A stretch of 64,000 nt of DNA from Marinobacterium lutimaris (GTDB taxonomy: Bacteria > Pseudomonadota > Gammaproteobacteria > Pseudomonadales > Balneatricaceae): the NCBI RefSeq assembly GCF_900108065.1, contig NZ_FNVQ01000004.1, forward strand, positions 372,001 through 436,000, read 5' to 3'. Below are positions 28,881 to 37,273 of the stretch, piece after piece. The notes beneath the pieces were generated by a model. The model was not told the origin of the DNA. It ran no database searches and worked only from the letters and a program-made list of their open reading frames with translations. The position numbers and the translations under genes were made by a program. How positions within the stretch are numbered: the first letter of the stretch is position 1; every line of letters starts with the position of its first letter.

Positions 28881-29369
28881 CTAACTTTTAAGCGTTTCGA
28901 GTAGGCTGTCCGGCACAAACTCGGTATCTTTGACCCGCTTGGTCACGATATAGGTGTAGTAGCGGCGCAGACCGATATCAGCGTTGAGCATACGATCGAC
29001 AAAGCGCTGGTAATCATCCACAGAGGGCGCAATCACCTTGAGCATATAGTCGATGCCGCCGCCGAGGGCGTAGCACTCCAGCACCTCGGGCTGCTCCTGC
29101 ATGGCACGCTCAAAGCGGTCGAAATCGGCAGCCTGGTGGCTGTTCAGCTCCGCTTCCATAAACACAATGGTCTGGCGACTCAGCGCAGACCAGGCGATGC
29201 GGGCGCCATAGCCTTCGATGACGCCGAGTTTTTCCAGATGTTGCAGACGCTCCCAGCAGGGTGTCGGCGACAGATTGACCCGCCGCGCCAGCTCCGTCTT
29301 GGTGATGCGCCCCTCCCGTTGCAGGATCGACAGCATCTGGATATCCCGATCATCCAGTCTTATACGCAT
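28881..29369 (-). CDS. doeX: Lrp/AsnC-family regulator of ectoine catabolism DoeX
   Basis: A 162-residue feast/famine regulator: an N-terminal winged helix-turn-helix (LDDRDIQMLSILQREGRITKTELARRVNLSPTPCWERLQHLE) and a C-terminal RAM/AsnC ligand-binding domain with ALGGGIDYMLKVIAPSVDDYQRF. In Halomonas and Ruegeria an AsnC-type regulator, DoeX/AsnC, sits in the ectoine-degradation cluster and binds its control region. Here it is the last gene of the minus-strand arm, beside eutC. Recognition as DoeX rests on context plus family. Confidence 0.88.
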   Translation of the reverse strand: MRIRLDDRDIQMLSILQREGRITKTELARRVNLSPTPCWERLQHLEKLGVIEGYGARIAWSALSRQTIVFMEAELNSHQAADFDRFERAMQEQPEVLECYALGGGIDYMLKVIAPSVDDYQRFVDRMLNADIGLRRYYTYIVTKRVKDTEFVPDSLLETLKS

Positions 29370-29442
29370 TCAGGCTTCGTCTCTCGTATTCAGCTCTCGT
29401 GTTCGGCTCGCTTATTCAGCTCTCTTATTAAAAAACCATGGC

Positions 29443-30435
29443 TCAGCTTTCAATCAACGTCCCCAACCCTTTCTGCCGTGCAATCCGCAGCGCCAGGTCG
29501 GCGATGGCGGTGTCCTGAACGCCGGTACCGGTCAGGTCACAGAGGGTGATCTGCTCCTCCGAGTGCCGCCCCGGCACCAGGCCTGCGCTGATCGCCGGTA
29601 GCTCCGGCAATATGCTGTCGGCGTCGATGAGGCCCGCTTTGACTGCCGTGCGCATCTCACCGCGTTCCAGCGACTGGCTGACACGATCTACCGCCACCAG
29701 GTCCGCCTGCACCAGTACGCGAGGGTCGATCTCGTTTTTCTCCGGCGAATCACAACCCATGGCAGTGATATGCAGCCCCGGATGCAGCCAATCAGCATCG
29801 ATCACCGGCTCTTTCGCCGGCGTGGTGGTGATCACCACCTGGGAGGCTTTCACCAGCGCCTCGGCGCTATCCGCGACGCTGACGGGAATACCCAGAACCT
29901 GCGTCTGCTCATCGGCGTATTGCCTGGCCCTGGCGGCATCGCGTCCCCAGACCAGTAGGTGCTCCACATTACGTTCCAGCAACAGTGCCTGCGCCTGCAG
30001 CCGAGCCTGCAGCCCGGTACCGATCATACCGGCGGTTTCGACCCGCTGCGGCGCCATAAAGCGGGCGGCCACGCCACCGGCCGCCGCAGTGCGGATATCG
30101 GTCAGGTAACCGTTATCCAGCAGTACCGCCGAGACGATGCCGGTTTCGGCGGACAGCGCCACCATCAGGCCGTTCAGGCTTGGCAGCCCTTTGAGTGGGT
30201 TGTTAAAGAAGCCGGGGCTGACCTTGATGGCGAAGTTATCCATGCCCGGCACATAGGCGGTCTTCACATCCACCTCGCCGTTCACCTGGGGCAATTCCAT
30301 GCTCAAAACAGGCGGCATCACCACGCCGCCCTGGGCCAGGCGAGCAAAGGCGGCGGCGATCACGTCGGTGACCTCTTTGGTCAGCCTGACGCACTGTCTG
30401 AGTTCAGATTCGGTCAGTATGCTGATCTCGGCCAT
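29443..30435 (-). CDS. eutC: EutC, ornithine cyclodeaminase-family enzyme of hydroxyectoine catabolism
   Basis: A 330-residue member of the ornithine cyclodeaminase/mu-crystallin family with a Rossmann NAD(P) motif GMIGTGLQARLQAQAL near residue 130 and AYVPGMDNFAIKVSPGF in the substrate domain. In Ruegeria and Halomonas clusters the homologue EutC acts with EutB in the proposed conversion of hydroxyectoine-derived intermediates. The ATG at 30435 lies 7 nt after AGGAGG; a frame from 30489 would overlap eutB by 41 bp and was rejected. It follows eutB by 13 bp. Confidence 0.88.
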   Translation of the reverse strand: MAEISILTESELRQCVRLTKEVTDVIAAAFARLAQGGVVMPPVLSMELPQVNGEVDVKTAYVPGMDNFAIKVSPGFFNNPLKGLPSLNGLMVALSAETGIVSAVLLDNGYLTDIRTAAAGGVAARFMAPQRVETAGMIGTGLQARLQAQALLLERNVEHLLVWGRDAARARQYADEQTQVLGIPVSVADSAEALVKASQVVITTTPAKEPVIDADWLHPGLHITAMGCDSPEKNEIDPRVLVQADLVAVDRVSQSLERGEMRTAVKAGLIDADSILPELPAISAGLVPGRHSEEQITLCDLTGTGVQDTAIADLALRIARQKGLGTLIES

Positions 30436-30448
30436 GATGACCTCCTGC

Positions 30449-31456
30449 TTAGCTGTCTTCGCTGTTCCAAGCGCTGTGACTGCCATCAATCACCGCCGTA
30501 AACGCGTCCATATCCACATTACGGCCAGAAACGATGATCGCGATTTTCGATCCCAGCTTGGCGCCCATCTCTCGCCGGCGTTCAGGCTCCAGCAACAGCG
30601 CCGCACCCAGGGTACTGGCTCCCTCGGCCACCAGCTGTTCATGACGATAGAGATGGCGCATGCTGGCGGCGATCTCCCGCTCCTCCAGCAGCACATAGGC
30701 ATCCATCAAGGAGCTCACATGCTCGTAGGTGTAACGGTTATCCAGACCGATGCCGCCACCGAGGGAATCGGCCAGGGTTTCCAGCTCTTCAACCTCAACC
30801 GGCTTTCCAGCCTGCAGGCTGGCCGCCATGGCCGCGCCCCGGCGCGGGCTGACGCCGATAATACGGATATCCGGTTTGATCGCCTTTGCGGCCAGCGCTA
30901 TGCCGCTGAGCAGCCCGCCACCGGAGAGCCCGATAATCAGGGTGTCGACTTCCGGCCAGTCCTCCAGAATCTCCAGCCCGATGGTGCCCTGCCCTGCGAT
31001 CACATCGGCGTGGTCAAAAGGCGGGATTTCATTCATGCCCTGTTCGGCGACCAGCTTATCCACAAGCTGCTGCGCCTCGTCCTGGCTACGCCCGTGAATG
31101 CGCACATCGGCACCTAGCGCCCGGATCGCTTCGACCTTGTTCTGCGGCACCAGCGACGACATGCAGATAGTCGCCCGGGCACCCAGCTGCGATGCCCCCC
31201 AGGCCAGGGCGCGGCCATGATTGCCGGTGGAGGCGCAAACCACGCCACGCGCCAGCTGTTCCTCACTCAGATTGGCCAGCGCATTGACCGCACCGCGCAG
31301 TTTGAAGGCGCCGGTGGGCTGGGTGGTTTCCAGCTTCAGACGCACCTCGGTGTGTTCATCACCGAGGCTGAACGCCGGAATCAGTGGCGTACGGGTAACA
31401 CGCCCGGCGATGGCCCGACGGGCACGATACACGGCGGCTAGATCGATCAGGCTCAT
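30449..31456 (-). CDS. eutB: EutB, PLP-dependent threonine dehydratase-family enzyme of hydroxyectoine catabolism
   Basis: A 335-residue fold-type II PLP enzyme. The cofactor lysine lies in TGAFKLRGA (about residue 52), CASTGNHGRALAWGA binds the phosphate side, and SGGGLLSGIALA is the glycine-rich PLP-phosphate loop. In ectoine-catabolic clusters this threonine dehydratase homologue is EutB. The start ATG overlaps the gntR stop (ATGA at 31453-31456), so regulator and enzyme are coupled. A start at 31642 would run deep into gntR and was rejected. No EutA-like racemase gene is present in the window. Confidence 0.88.
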   Translation of the reverse strand: MSLIDLAAVYRARRAIAGRVTRTPLIPAFSLGDEHTEVRLKLETTQPTGAFKLRGAVNALANLSEEQLARGVVCASTGNHGRALAWGASQLGARATICMSSLVPQNKVEAIRALGADVRIHGRSQDEAQQLVDKLVAEQGMNEIPPFDHADVIAGQGTIGLEILEDWPEVDTLIIGLSGGGLLSGIALAAKAIKPDIRIIGVSPRRGAAMAASLQAGKPVEVEELETLADSLGGGIGLDNRYTYEHVSSLMDAYVLLEEREIAASMRHLYRHEQLVAEGASTLGAALLLEPERRREMGAKLGSKIAIIVSGRNVDMDAFTAVIDGSHSAWNSEDS

Positions 31457-32169
31457 GCAACCAATCCATTCTCGGTAGACATCAGTTTCAACCGCTGCAA
31501 CGCCATGGCGATATGGCGGCGGCGCAGATTGCCAACGGCGACCATCTGTCCGCTTTCCAGCAGTTGCAGGGTTTCGCGGATCTCGTTGGCGAACATCTCC
31601 GCCTCCATCGCCACGGTTTCGTCGCGCATCAGGTAGGGCCACATCCGCGATGAGCGGTAGAACAGCAGCGTCGCCACTTCGCGCAGGGCGCGGTTACCCA
31701 CCAGCTGCATCAGCTGTTCGAAAAATTCGATATTTACCTGGGCAAACAGACGCTTGGGATTTTCGTCACTGCCGACCTGGCGGGTACGTTCAAGGGTTTC
31801 ATGGATCGAGGCCAGCAGCTCTTCCGACGGCGGCATCGGCGCCATGATGCCCAGGTGACAGACCAGTTCCATACGCACCTGGTACACCTCGGCCAGGTAA
31901 TCAAAATCGATTTCGGTCACCAGCGTGCCCACGCCGTGACGGATCTCCAGCAGACCCTCGAGTTCAAGCCGCCCAAGCACCTTGCGAACCGGCGTGCGGC
32001 TGACATCAAACTCCCGCGCCAGCGCCACTTCGGAAAGGCGCGTGCCCGGCTTGTAATCCAGCAGACAGATGCGGCTGCGCAGCGTGGAGTAGATATGTTC
32101 GAAACGCTGTTCGACGCCGCTCAGGGATTCATCCACCTCGGTACCGGAACTGTCCGGCAAAGCATTCAT
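31453..32169 (-). CDS. GntR-family regulator with FCD domain, presumed controller of the ectoine cluster
   Basis: A 238-residue regulator: a winged helix-turn-helix with LSEVALAREFDVSRTPVRKVLGRLELEGLLE (about 45-78), then an all-helical FCD ligand domain (~90-225) with conserved His and Asp/Asn positions that usually bind a metal. Ectoine clusters are typically controlled by EnuR, a MocR-type GntR protein fused to an aminotransferase-like domain; this one lacks that domain and is FadR-like. It is coupled to eutB and lies in the uehABC-usp-gntR-eutBC arm. The two inverted GAGATGTAYACA sites between uehA and doeA are its likely operators (inference). Confidence 0.85.
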   Translation of the reverse strand: MNALPDSSGTEVDESLSGVEQRFEHIYSTLRSRICLLDYKPGTRLSEVALAREFDVSRTPVRKVLGRLELEGLLEIRHGVGTLVTEIDFDYLAEVYQVRMELVCHLGIMAPMPPSEELLASIHETLERTRQVGSDENPKRLFAQVNIEFFEQLMQLVGNRALREVATLLFYRSSRMWPYLMRDETVAMEAEMFANEIRETLQLLESGQMVAVGNLRRRHIAMALQRLKLMSTENGLVA

Positions 32170-32207
32170 CGTGTTTCAACCCGCTCTTTTAAAATCATTG
32201 TTGTTAT

Positions 32208-32251
32208 GGGAGCCGACCAGCCCTTGAGGGGTGGCCGGTGATTCGGCTCCC
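32208..32251 (-). promoter_or_regulatory. Stem-loop between usp and gntR
   Basis: A 9-bp stem GGGAGCCGA / TCGGCTCCC with a 26-nt loop that itself contains a smaller stem. No T-run follows on the minus strand, so it is more likely an mRNA processing or attenuation element than a terminator. Confidence 0.45.
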
Positions 32252-32260
32252 AGGCGGAGG

Positions 32261-32698
32261 TCAGACAACCAATACCGGTATTTTTGACATGCCCACCACT
32301 TTCTGCGAGACACTGCCCACCAGGAAGGTCTCGGCATCGCCAAGCCCCCGGCTGCCCATAATAATCAGCTCAACCTTGTTCTTCTCAGCAAATTCCACGA
32401 TGGTTTTCGCGGTATGGCCGCTTTTCACGAACGCCCTAACCCCGGGGCAGCCCTGTTCGATGGCGTACTTGCGAAAGCTTTCCGCCACTTCCCGGGAGTA
32501 ACTCTGCATCAGGTCATCCATATGTTCGGGCTCGCGTGGACGCACCATCGACATGGAAGCCTCGCGCAGACTGTGATGCCGATAGACCGACAGAATCATC
32601 AGCTCTGCGTCGTGGATCTTCTGCATTTCGACCGCCACCTTCAGCGCTTCGAAAGCACCGTCCGATCCATCGACCGGCAGGAGTATGCGTTTAAACAC
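32261..32698 (-). CDS. Universal stress protein, TeaD/UehD-like
   Basis: A 145-residue UspA-type protein with an ATP-binding motif of the GxxG-x9-G(S/T) form: GSRGLGDAETFLVGSVS near the C-terminus, and the N-terminal RILLPVDGSDGAFEAL strand-loop. In Halomonas, TeaD follows teaABC and modulates the ectoine transporter in an ATP-dependent way. Here the gene starts at a GTG (GGAGGCGAA before it) 12 bp after uehC, the same arrangement. The role is inferred from that position and the fold. Confidence 0.85.
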   Translation of the reverse strand: MFKRILLPVDGSDGAFEALKVAVEMQKIHDAELMILSVYRHHSLREASMSMVRPREPEHMDDLMQSYSREVAESFRKYAIEQGCPGVRAFVKSGHTAKTIVEFAEKNKVELIIMGSRGLGDAETFLVGSVSQKVVGMSKIPVLVV

Positions 32699-32710
32699 TT
32701 CGCCTCCTTA

Positions 32711-33997
32711 CTATTTTTCGAACGCAAGATCCCTCAGGAAAAGCGCAATATCAGGGAAGAAGATCAGCGCTACAGCCACCGCCAGCAGGATAATGACGAA
32801 CGGCGGTGTGCCACGGATTACCTCGATATAAGGGCGTTTAAACACCGCCATGGCGGTAAATATGTCACAGCCAAAGGGTGGCGTTGCCGAGCCTATCGCC
32901 ACCTGCAGCGTGATGATGGTACCCACCAGCACCGGGTCCAGACCCACCGATTCCACCACCGGCGCAAAGATCGGCACCAGGATCAGAATCACCACGATCG
33001 GGTCAACAAACATGCAGCCGACAAAGAAGGCGATGGAGATCACAAACAGCACGCCGATGGCGCTCATATCGGCCACGCCGACCGCCGACAGGATCTCCTG
33101 CGGAATCCGCGCGAAAGAGATCACCCAGGAGAACGCCGCGCCGGCACCCACCAGGATAAACACCACACCGGTGATCAGACCGGTGGACTTGGCGGTATCC
33201 CAGACATCCTTGACGCTGATGGCGCGGAATACGACGACCTCAAGAATCAGTGCATAGAGCACGCAGACCGCCGCCGCTTCGGTGGGGCTGAAGATACCGC
33301 CGTAGATACCGCCAACGATGATCACCGGGAAACCCAGCGGCCAGACCGCCTGTTTCACCGCCCCCAGGCGCTCACCCCAGCTGGCTTTTGGCTCGGTGGG
33401 CACATTGTGAATGGTGGCGTAGATCATGCTGTAGATGGAGAACAGCACCAGGATCAGCAGGCCCGGGCCGATACCGGCGATGAAGAGTTCGGAGATGGAG
33501 GTGTTGGATACCACGCCGTAGATGATCATGCCGATACTCGGCGGAATCAGGAAGGCGATATCACTGGCGTTGACGATCAGCGCCAGCACAAAGTTGTCCT
33601 TGTAACCCGCCTTGAGCATGCGTGGTCGCAGCGGCGAACCCACCGCCACTACCGTGGCCTGGGTCGAGCCGGAAACCGCACCGAACAGGGTACAGGCCGT
33701 CGCGGTACTGACCGCCAGGCCGCCTTTGATATGGCCAACAAAGCTCATCACCATATCGATCAACCGGTTGGCGGAGTGACCGCGGGTCATGATATCCGCG
33801 GCAAAGATAAACATCGGCACGGCGATCAGCGATGCCGGGCGTATACCGGCCATGAACTGCTGCACCATGAAGTCCATTTTACCGACCCCGTTAAAGAGGT
33901 CGTAAAAGCCGATGAAAGCGCCGATGATCAGCGGGATCATCATCGGGAAACCCAGCAACAACAGGATGATCATTGCCAGAAAGATGGTAGCTGCCAT
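32711..33997 (-). CDS. uehC: Ectoine/hydroxyectoine TRAP transporter large permease
   Basis: A 428-residue DctM-type protein with about 12 helices. Family motifs include SGSTQATVVAVGSPLRPRMLKAGY, PPSIGMIIYGVVSNTS and SATPPFGCDIFTAMAVFK near the C-terminus. It imports the osmolyte delivered by UehA with sodium. It follows uehB by 16 bp with GGGAG as ribosome site. It is clearly not a duplicate of the DctM at 4255; it is shorter and lacks the long cytoplasmic insertion. Confidence 0.93.
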   Translation of the reverse strand: MAATIFLAMIILLLLGFPMMIPLIIGAFIGFYDLFNGVGKMDFMVQQFMAGIRPASLIAVPMFIFAADIMTRGHSANRLIDMVMSFVGHIKGGLAVSTATACTLFGAVSGSTQATVVAVGSPLRPRMLKAGYKDNFVLALIVNASDIAFLIPPSIGMIIYGVVSNTSISELFIAGIGPGLLILVLFSIYSMIYATIHNVPTEPKASWGERLGAVKQAVWPLGFPVIIVGGIYGGIFSPTEAAAVCVLYALILEVVVFRAISVKDVWDTAKSTGLITGVVFILVGAGAAFSWVISFARIPQEILSAVGVADMSAIGVLFVISIAFFVGCMFVDPIVVILILVPIFAPVVESVGLDPVLVGTIITLQVAIGSATPPFGCDIFTAMAVFKRPYIEVIRGTPPFVIILLAVAVALIFFPDIALFLRDLAFEK

Positions 33998-34013
33998 GAT
34001 CGAGTCTCCCTAC

Positions 34014-34592
34014 CTATAGCTCAACTTCGGTGTCGTCATATCCCTCAAGCACCTTGGTCGAGAGGTAGATATCTTTCTGCATCAGGTTTTTCACCGCTGT
34101 CAGCGCGTATTGCACCCCGGTAACGAAGAAACCCACCGGCACCCAGAGGTAGATCCAGTAAACCGGAATCTGCAGCGATGGCAGCACCCGGCCGGAGCTG
34201 GCCACCTTGTCGATGTAGAGAACCGAGAAATAACAGAGTGCGAACAGACACAGGGAGGAGATGATAGCGATCACGACCATGAACACCTTGCGCACCGATG
34301 GCGGCAACGCATCGTAGATCGCCGACATGCGGATATGGCGGCCATGTCGGGCGGCATAACCTATGCCGGCAAAGGTGATCAGGATGATCAGGATTCGGTT
34401 CACCTCTTCGCTGAAGAAAAGGCTCTCGCCGAAGGCAAAACGACCGATCACATTGGCGATGGTATTCACCGCCATCAGGATCACACTCAGCGCCAGCCCC
34501 CAGGCTTCCAGGCGGCTGATGCATGAATCGATGATGCCGAGAATACCGGGCAGGTCGGACGAGTGTTCGTTATCCGCTGGTTTGTCAGCCAT
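34014..34592 (-). CDS. uehB: Ectoine/hydroxyectoine TRAP transporter small permease
   Basis: A 192-residue DctQ-type protein with four helices and the family segment [23 protein letters not shown]; a charged N-terminal stretch of ~20 residues precedes the first helix. It pairs with UehC. A 188-bp interval with hairpins separates it from uehA. Confidence 0.92.
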   Translation of the reverse strand: MADKPADNEHSSDLPGILGIIDSCISRLEAWGLALSVILMAVNTIANVIGRFAFGESLFFSEEVNRILIILITFAGIGYAARHGRHIRMSAIYDALPPSVRKVFMVVIAIISSLCLFALCYFSVLYIDKVASSGRVLPSLQIPVYWIYLWVPVGFFVTGVQYALTAVKNLMQKDIYLSTKVLEGYDDTEVEL

Positions 34593-34689
34593 ACCAGCCC
34601 TCCTTGGTAATCAATACCCTGGACATTGCCTTGCTCTCCAAAACAGTTCCTCAGCAGCTCCGTCTCGGGCTCTGCAAAGGGTTCTGAAC

Positions 34690-34761
34690 AAAGAGTTTCA
34701 AACTGCTGGTTTGAAACTGCCGGTTTGAAACCAAAAGGGCCGACCGCCCGGCCGGCCCTTT
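34690..34761 (-). promoter_or_regulatory. Hairpins between uehA and uehB
   Basis: A 9-bp stem (AAAGGGCCG, 34734-34742; CGGCCCTTT, 34753-34761) is followed on the minus strand by TTTT. Next to it lie three spaced copies of a GTTTCAAAC/GGTTTGAAAC repeat at 34695-34732 that can form alternative stems. This suits partial termination or 3'-end protection after the binding-protein gene. Confidence 0.6.
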
Positions 34762-34780
34762 GGTCACACGCAGCTCCCTG

Positions 34781-35797
34781 TTACTGGGTAACTGCTTCGA
34801 GATCGGCTTTCAGCTGATCGAGGATCGCCTTGCCGCTATCACCGGTCATTTCAATGAACTTCGCCTCTACCTGCGTAGCCGCGGCCTTGAACGGCGCCCG
34901 CTGCTCTTCGGTCAGCACGCTGACGTTCATTTCCGGCTTGGCTTCCTTGATCTTGGCGATGGAATCCTCATCCAGCCCCTGCTGGTAATCGAGGATGTAT
35001 TCGAACGCCACATCGGTGGCGTCCTGAATCACTTTCTGGTCCGCTTCGCCGAGGCCGTCATAGAAATCCTTGTTGGCCATGACCGCGGTGGTGAAGTTGC
35101 TGTGACCCGCGTAGGTGATGTAGTCGGTCACCTCATACATCTTGGTGGATTCGATAAAGAAGGCCGGGTTTTCCTGGCCCTGGATGATGTTGGTCTGCAG
35201 GCCGCCATACACCTCACCCCAGGGCAGAGGAGTCGGGGTGGCGCCAAACGCCTTGTAGGTTTCGACCAGCAGCGGGTTGGTCATTACACGCACCTTGACG
35301 CCATCCAGGTCTGCGGGGCTGGTGACCGGCTCCTGGGTGGTCATCGCCACCGCCCCCTCAGGGAACATGGTCAGCAGCTCAAGACCGTGCTGGGCGTAAA
35401 GCTCCTTGAAGTCCTCGTTGATCGCCTTGCTGGTGCGGAAAAACTCGTTCAGCTGCTCCGGGTCGTTCGGCAGCAGGTAGGGTACGAAGAAAACCTGGGC
35501 TTCCGGAATCAGCGCGCCGGTGAAACCCGGTGACTGGTCAACAAACTGCAGAATGCCGGCCTGGGCCTGCTCCATGATGTCTGCCGATTCCCCCAGAGTA
35601 CCGTAGGGAAAGAGTTCCAATTCATGGTCGGAATTTTTCTCGATCTCCTCCTTGAACTTGGTCGCGTACATACCCTGTACATCGGTAAGCGCCTCCTCAA
35701 AGGCGTAGCGCCAGGTGTCAGCCTGGGCGGCGCCGGTGGTCATCACCATACCCGCAATCACGCCGGCCAGAACTTTCGGAGTGAGTGTTTTCTTCAT
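34781..35797 (-). CDS. uehA: Ectoine/hydroxyectoine-binding TRAP periplasmic protein (TeaA/UehA-like)
   Basis: A 338-residue substrate-binding protein with a signal peptide cleaved after QA (residue 26). The mature protein begins DTWRYAFEE, matching Halomonas TeaA, and shares long stretches with it: ILQFVDQSPGFTGALIP, RVMTNPLLVETYKAFGATP, PLPWGEVYGGLQTN and GQENPAFFIES. These include residues of the ectoine pocket in TeaA (Glu at the N-terminus, Arg, Trp in PLPWGE, Asn in GQENP and the aromatic after it). AGAGGGAT precedes the ATG. It is first in the uehABC-usp-gntR-eutBC-doeX arm, divergent from doeA. Confidence 0.94.
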   Translation of the reverse strand: MKKTLTPKVLAGVIAGMVMTTGAAQADTWRYAFEEALTDVQGMYATKFKEEIEKNSDHELELFPYGTLGESADIMEQAQAGILQFVDQSPGFTGALIPEAQVFFVPYLLPNDPEQLNEFFRTSKAINEDFKELYAQHGLELLTMFPEGAVAMTTQEPVTSPADLDGVKVRVMTNPLLVETYKAFGATPTPLPWGEVYGGLQTNIIQGQENPAFFIESTKMYEVTDYITYAGHSNFTTAVMANKDFYDGLGEADQKVIQDATDVAFEYILDYQQGLDEDSIAKIKEAKPEMNVSVLTEEQRAPFKAAATQVEAKFIEMTGDSGKAILDQLKADLEAVTQ

Positions 35798-35930
35798 CTG
35801 ATATCCCTCTGCTGGAAGTTATTTTTCGGATTGCAGTGCGCGAAAAACAGCGTCTGCAGGCTGCCAAGAGCACGACCCCCTTATCCGCACAGTTACATTC
35901 AACATACAACCTAGAAACAGATTTGCAACC

Positions 35931-35942
35931 GAGATGTATACA
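35931..35942. promoter_or_regulatory. Candidate GntR operator 1 (ectoine control region)
   Basis: GAGATGTATACA containing the perfect 10-bp palindrome ATGTATACAT (35934-35943), a typical FCD-type GntR site. It lies 134 bp upstream of uehA and about 107 bp upstream of doeA. A second, inverted copy is at 36009-36020. The 252-bp divergent gap is otherwise AT-rich with no gene. Confidence 0.6.
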
Positions 35943-36008
35943 TTCAATCGAATTCGTACTAGAAATACCCCTTAAAGGCAGCATTTCTTAGCACCTGAAA
36001 ATGTTATT

Positions 36009-36020
36009 TGTGTACATCTC
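36009..36020. promoter_or_regulatory. Candidate GntR operator 2 (ectoine control region)
   Basis: TGTGTACATCTC, the reverse complement of GAGATGTACACA, differs from operator 1 at one base. It is 30 bp before the doeA start, where bound protein would block transcription. Confidence 0.6.
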
Positions 36021-36049
36021 AAACCGTCAACGCGATAGGGAGACGCCAA

Positions 36050-37228
36050 GTGAAACCAAGTCGTCGTCGTTTTGAAGCGGGTGAATACCTGGCCCGCCAG
36101 GCTAAAACCCGTAAATCAATGATAGACCAGGGAATCGACGTGCTGGTGATCGCCGACCCATCCAACATCTGTTGGCTCACCGGATATGACGCCTGGTCCT
36201 TCTATGTTTATCAGTGTGTGGTGATCAGTGCCGACAGTGAACTGTTCTGGTTCGGCCGCGGTATCGATGCACCTTCCGCACAGATCACCACCAACCTGCC
36301 CGACGACGACATCATCGCCTACCCGGACCACTACGTTCAGTCGGCGGAGGTTCACCCCACCGAGTACCTGGCGCAGATTCTCAAGCAGCGCCAGCTGGAT
36401 ACCGGCGTCATCGGCGGCGAGATGGACAACTACTATCAGACCTACCGCGGTATGCATCTGCTGATCCAGTGCCTGCCCGACGCCAGCTTCACCGATGCCA
36501 CGGCGCTGGTTAACTGGCAGCGGGCGATCAAGTCACCGCAAGAGATCGAGTACATGCGTCGCGCCGGCTCGGTGATCGAAGAGGTTTACAAGCGGGTGCT
36601 CGACGTGGCCGAACCCGGCCTGCGCAAGAATGACCTGGTGGCGGAGATTCTTCACGCCAGTACCCGTGGCACACCGGATATCTACGGCGACTACGCGGCG
36701 ATACAGCCATTGCTGGCGTCAGGACCGGAAGCGGCCGCCTGTCACCTGACCTGGGATGACACCCCCATCGAGAACAACACCGGCATGTGCCTGGAGCTGG
36801 CCGGTGTGCATAACCGCTACCACTGCCCGGTGAGCCGCACCCTTCACTTCGGCAAGCCATCACAGAAATACCTGGATATCGAGGCGGTGATCCTCGATGC
36901 CATCGACATGGTTCAGGAGATGTTCCGCCCCGGCACCACCTGCGGAGAGGTTGCCACAGCGTTCACCCAGCATATCCGCAAACATGGCTATGAGAAGGAC
37001 AACCGCTGCGGCTACTCCATCGGCCTGAGCTACCCGCCCGACTGGGGCGAGCGCACCATGAGCCTGCGTGATATCGATGACACCGTGCTGGAGGAAGGGA
37101 TGTGCTTCCACTTCATGCCCGGCATGTGGTTTGACGACTGGGGCTTCGAGATCACCGAGAGCATGACAGTCACCCCTGAGGGCGGCCTGATGCTTTCCCA
37201 GGTTCCACGCAAGCTGTTCGTCAAATAG
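36050..37228 (+). CDS. doeA: Ectoine hydrolase DoeA
   Basis: A 392-residue M24 (creatinase/aminopeptidase P-fold) protein that opens the ectoine ring to N-alpha-acetyl-L-2,4-diaminobutyrate. N-terminal creatinase-like domain (to ~160), then the pita-bread domain. The metal-ligand aspartates of M24 peptidases are not seen: the region reads LELAGVHNRYHCPVSRTL instead of DxG...D, as in metal-free creatinase relatives. The C-terminal half has GYSIGLSYPPDWGE and GFEITESMTVTPEG. Start GTG at 36050 has AGGGAG 7 nt upstream; an in-frame start at 36008 would include operator 2 and was rejected. First gene of the doeABCD arm. Confidence 0.92.
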   Translation: MKPSRRRFEAGEYLARQAKTRKSMIDQGIDVLVIADPSNICWLTGYDAWSFYVYQCVVISADSELFWFGRGIDAPSAQITTNLPDDDIIAYPDHYVQSAEVHPTEYLAQILKQRQLDTGVIGGEMDNYYQTYRGMHLLIQCLPDASFTDATALVNWQRAIKSPQEIEYMRRAGSVIEEVYKRVLDVAEPGLRKNDLVAEILHASTRGTPDIYGDYAAIQPLLASGPEAAACHLTWDDTPIENNTGMCLELAGVHNRYHCPVSRTLHFGKPSQKYLDIEAVILDAIDMVQEMFRPGTTCGEVATAFTQHIRKHGYEKDNRCGYSIGLSYPPDWGERTMSLRDIDDTVLEEGMCFHFMPGMWFDDWGFEITESMTVTPEGGLMLSQVPRKLFVK

Positions 37229-37273
37229 CGACGCGGCAGCTGATTTACCGCATCCGATTTCTGGAGCTGATTT

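Noticed and set aside
32414-34123. A 569-codon open frame on the plus strand over usp, uehC and uehB
   Set aside because: It is antisense to clear transporter genes and its product is a His/Gln/Asp/Arg-rich low-complexity string with no family resemblance.
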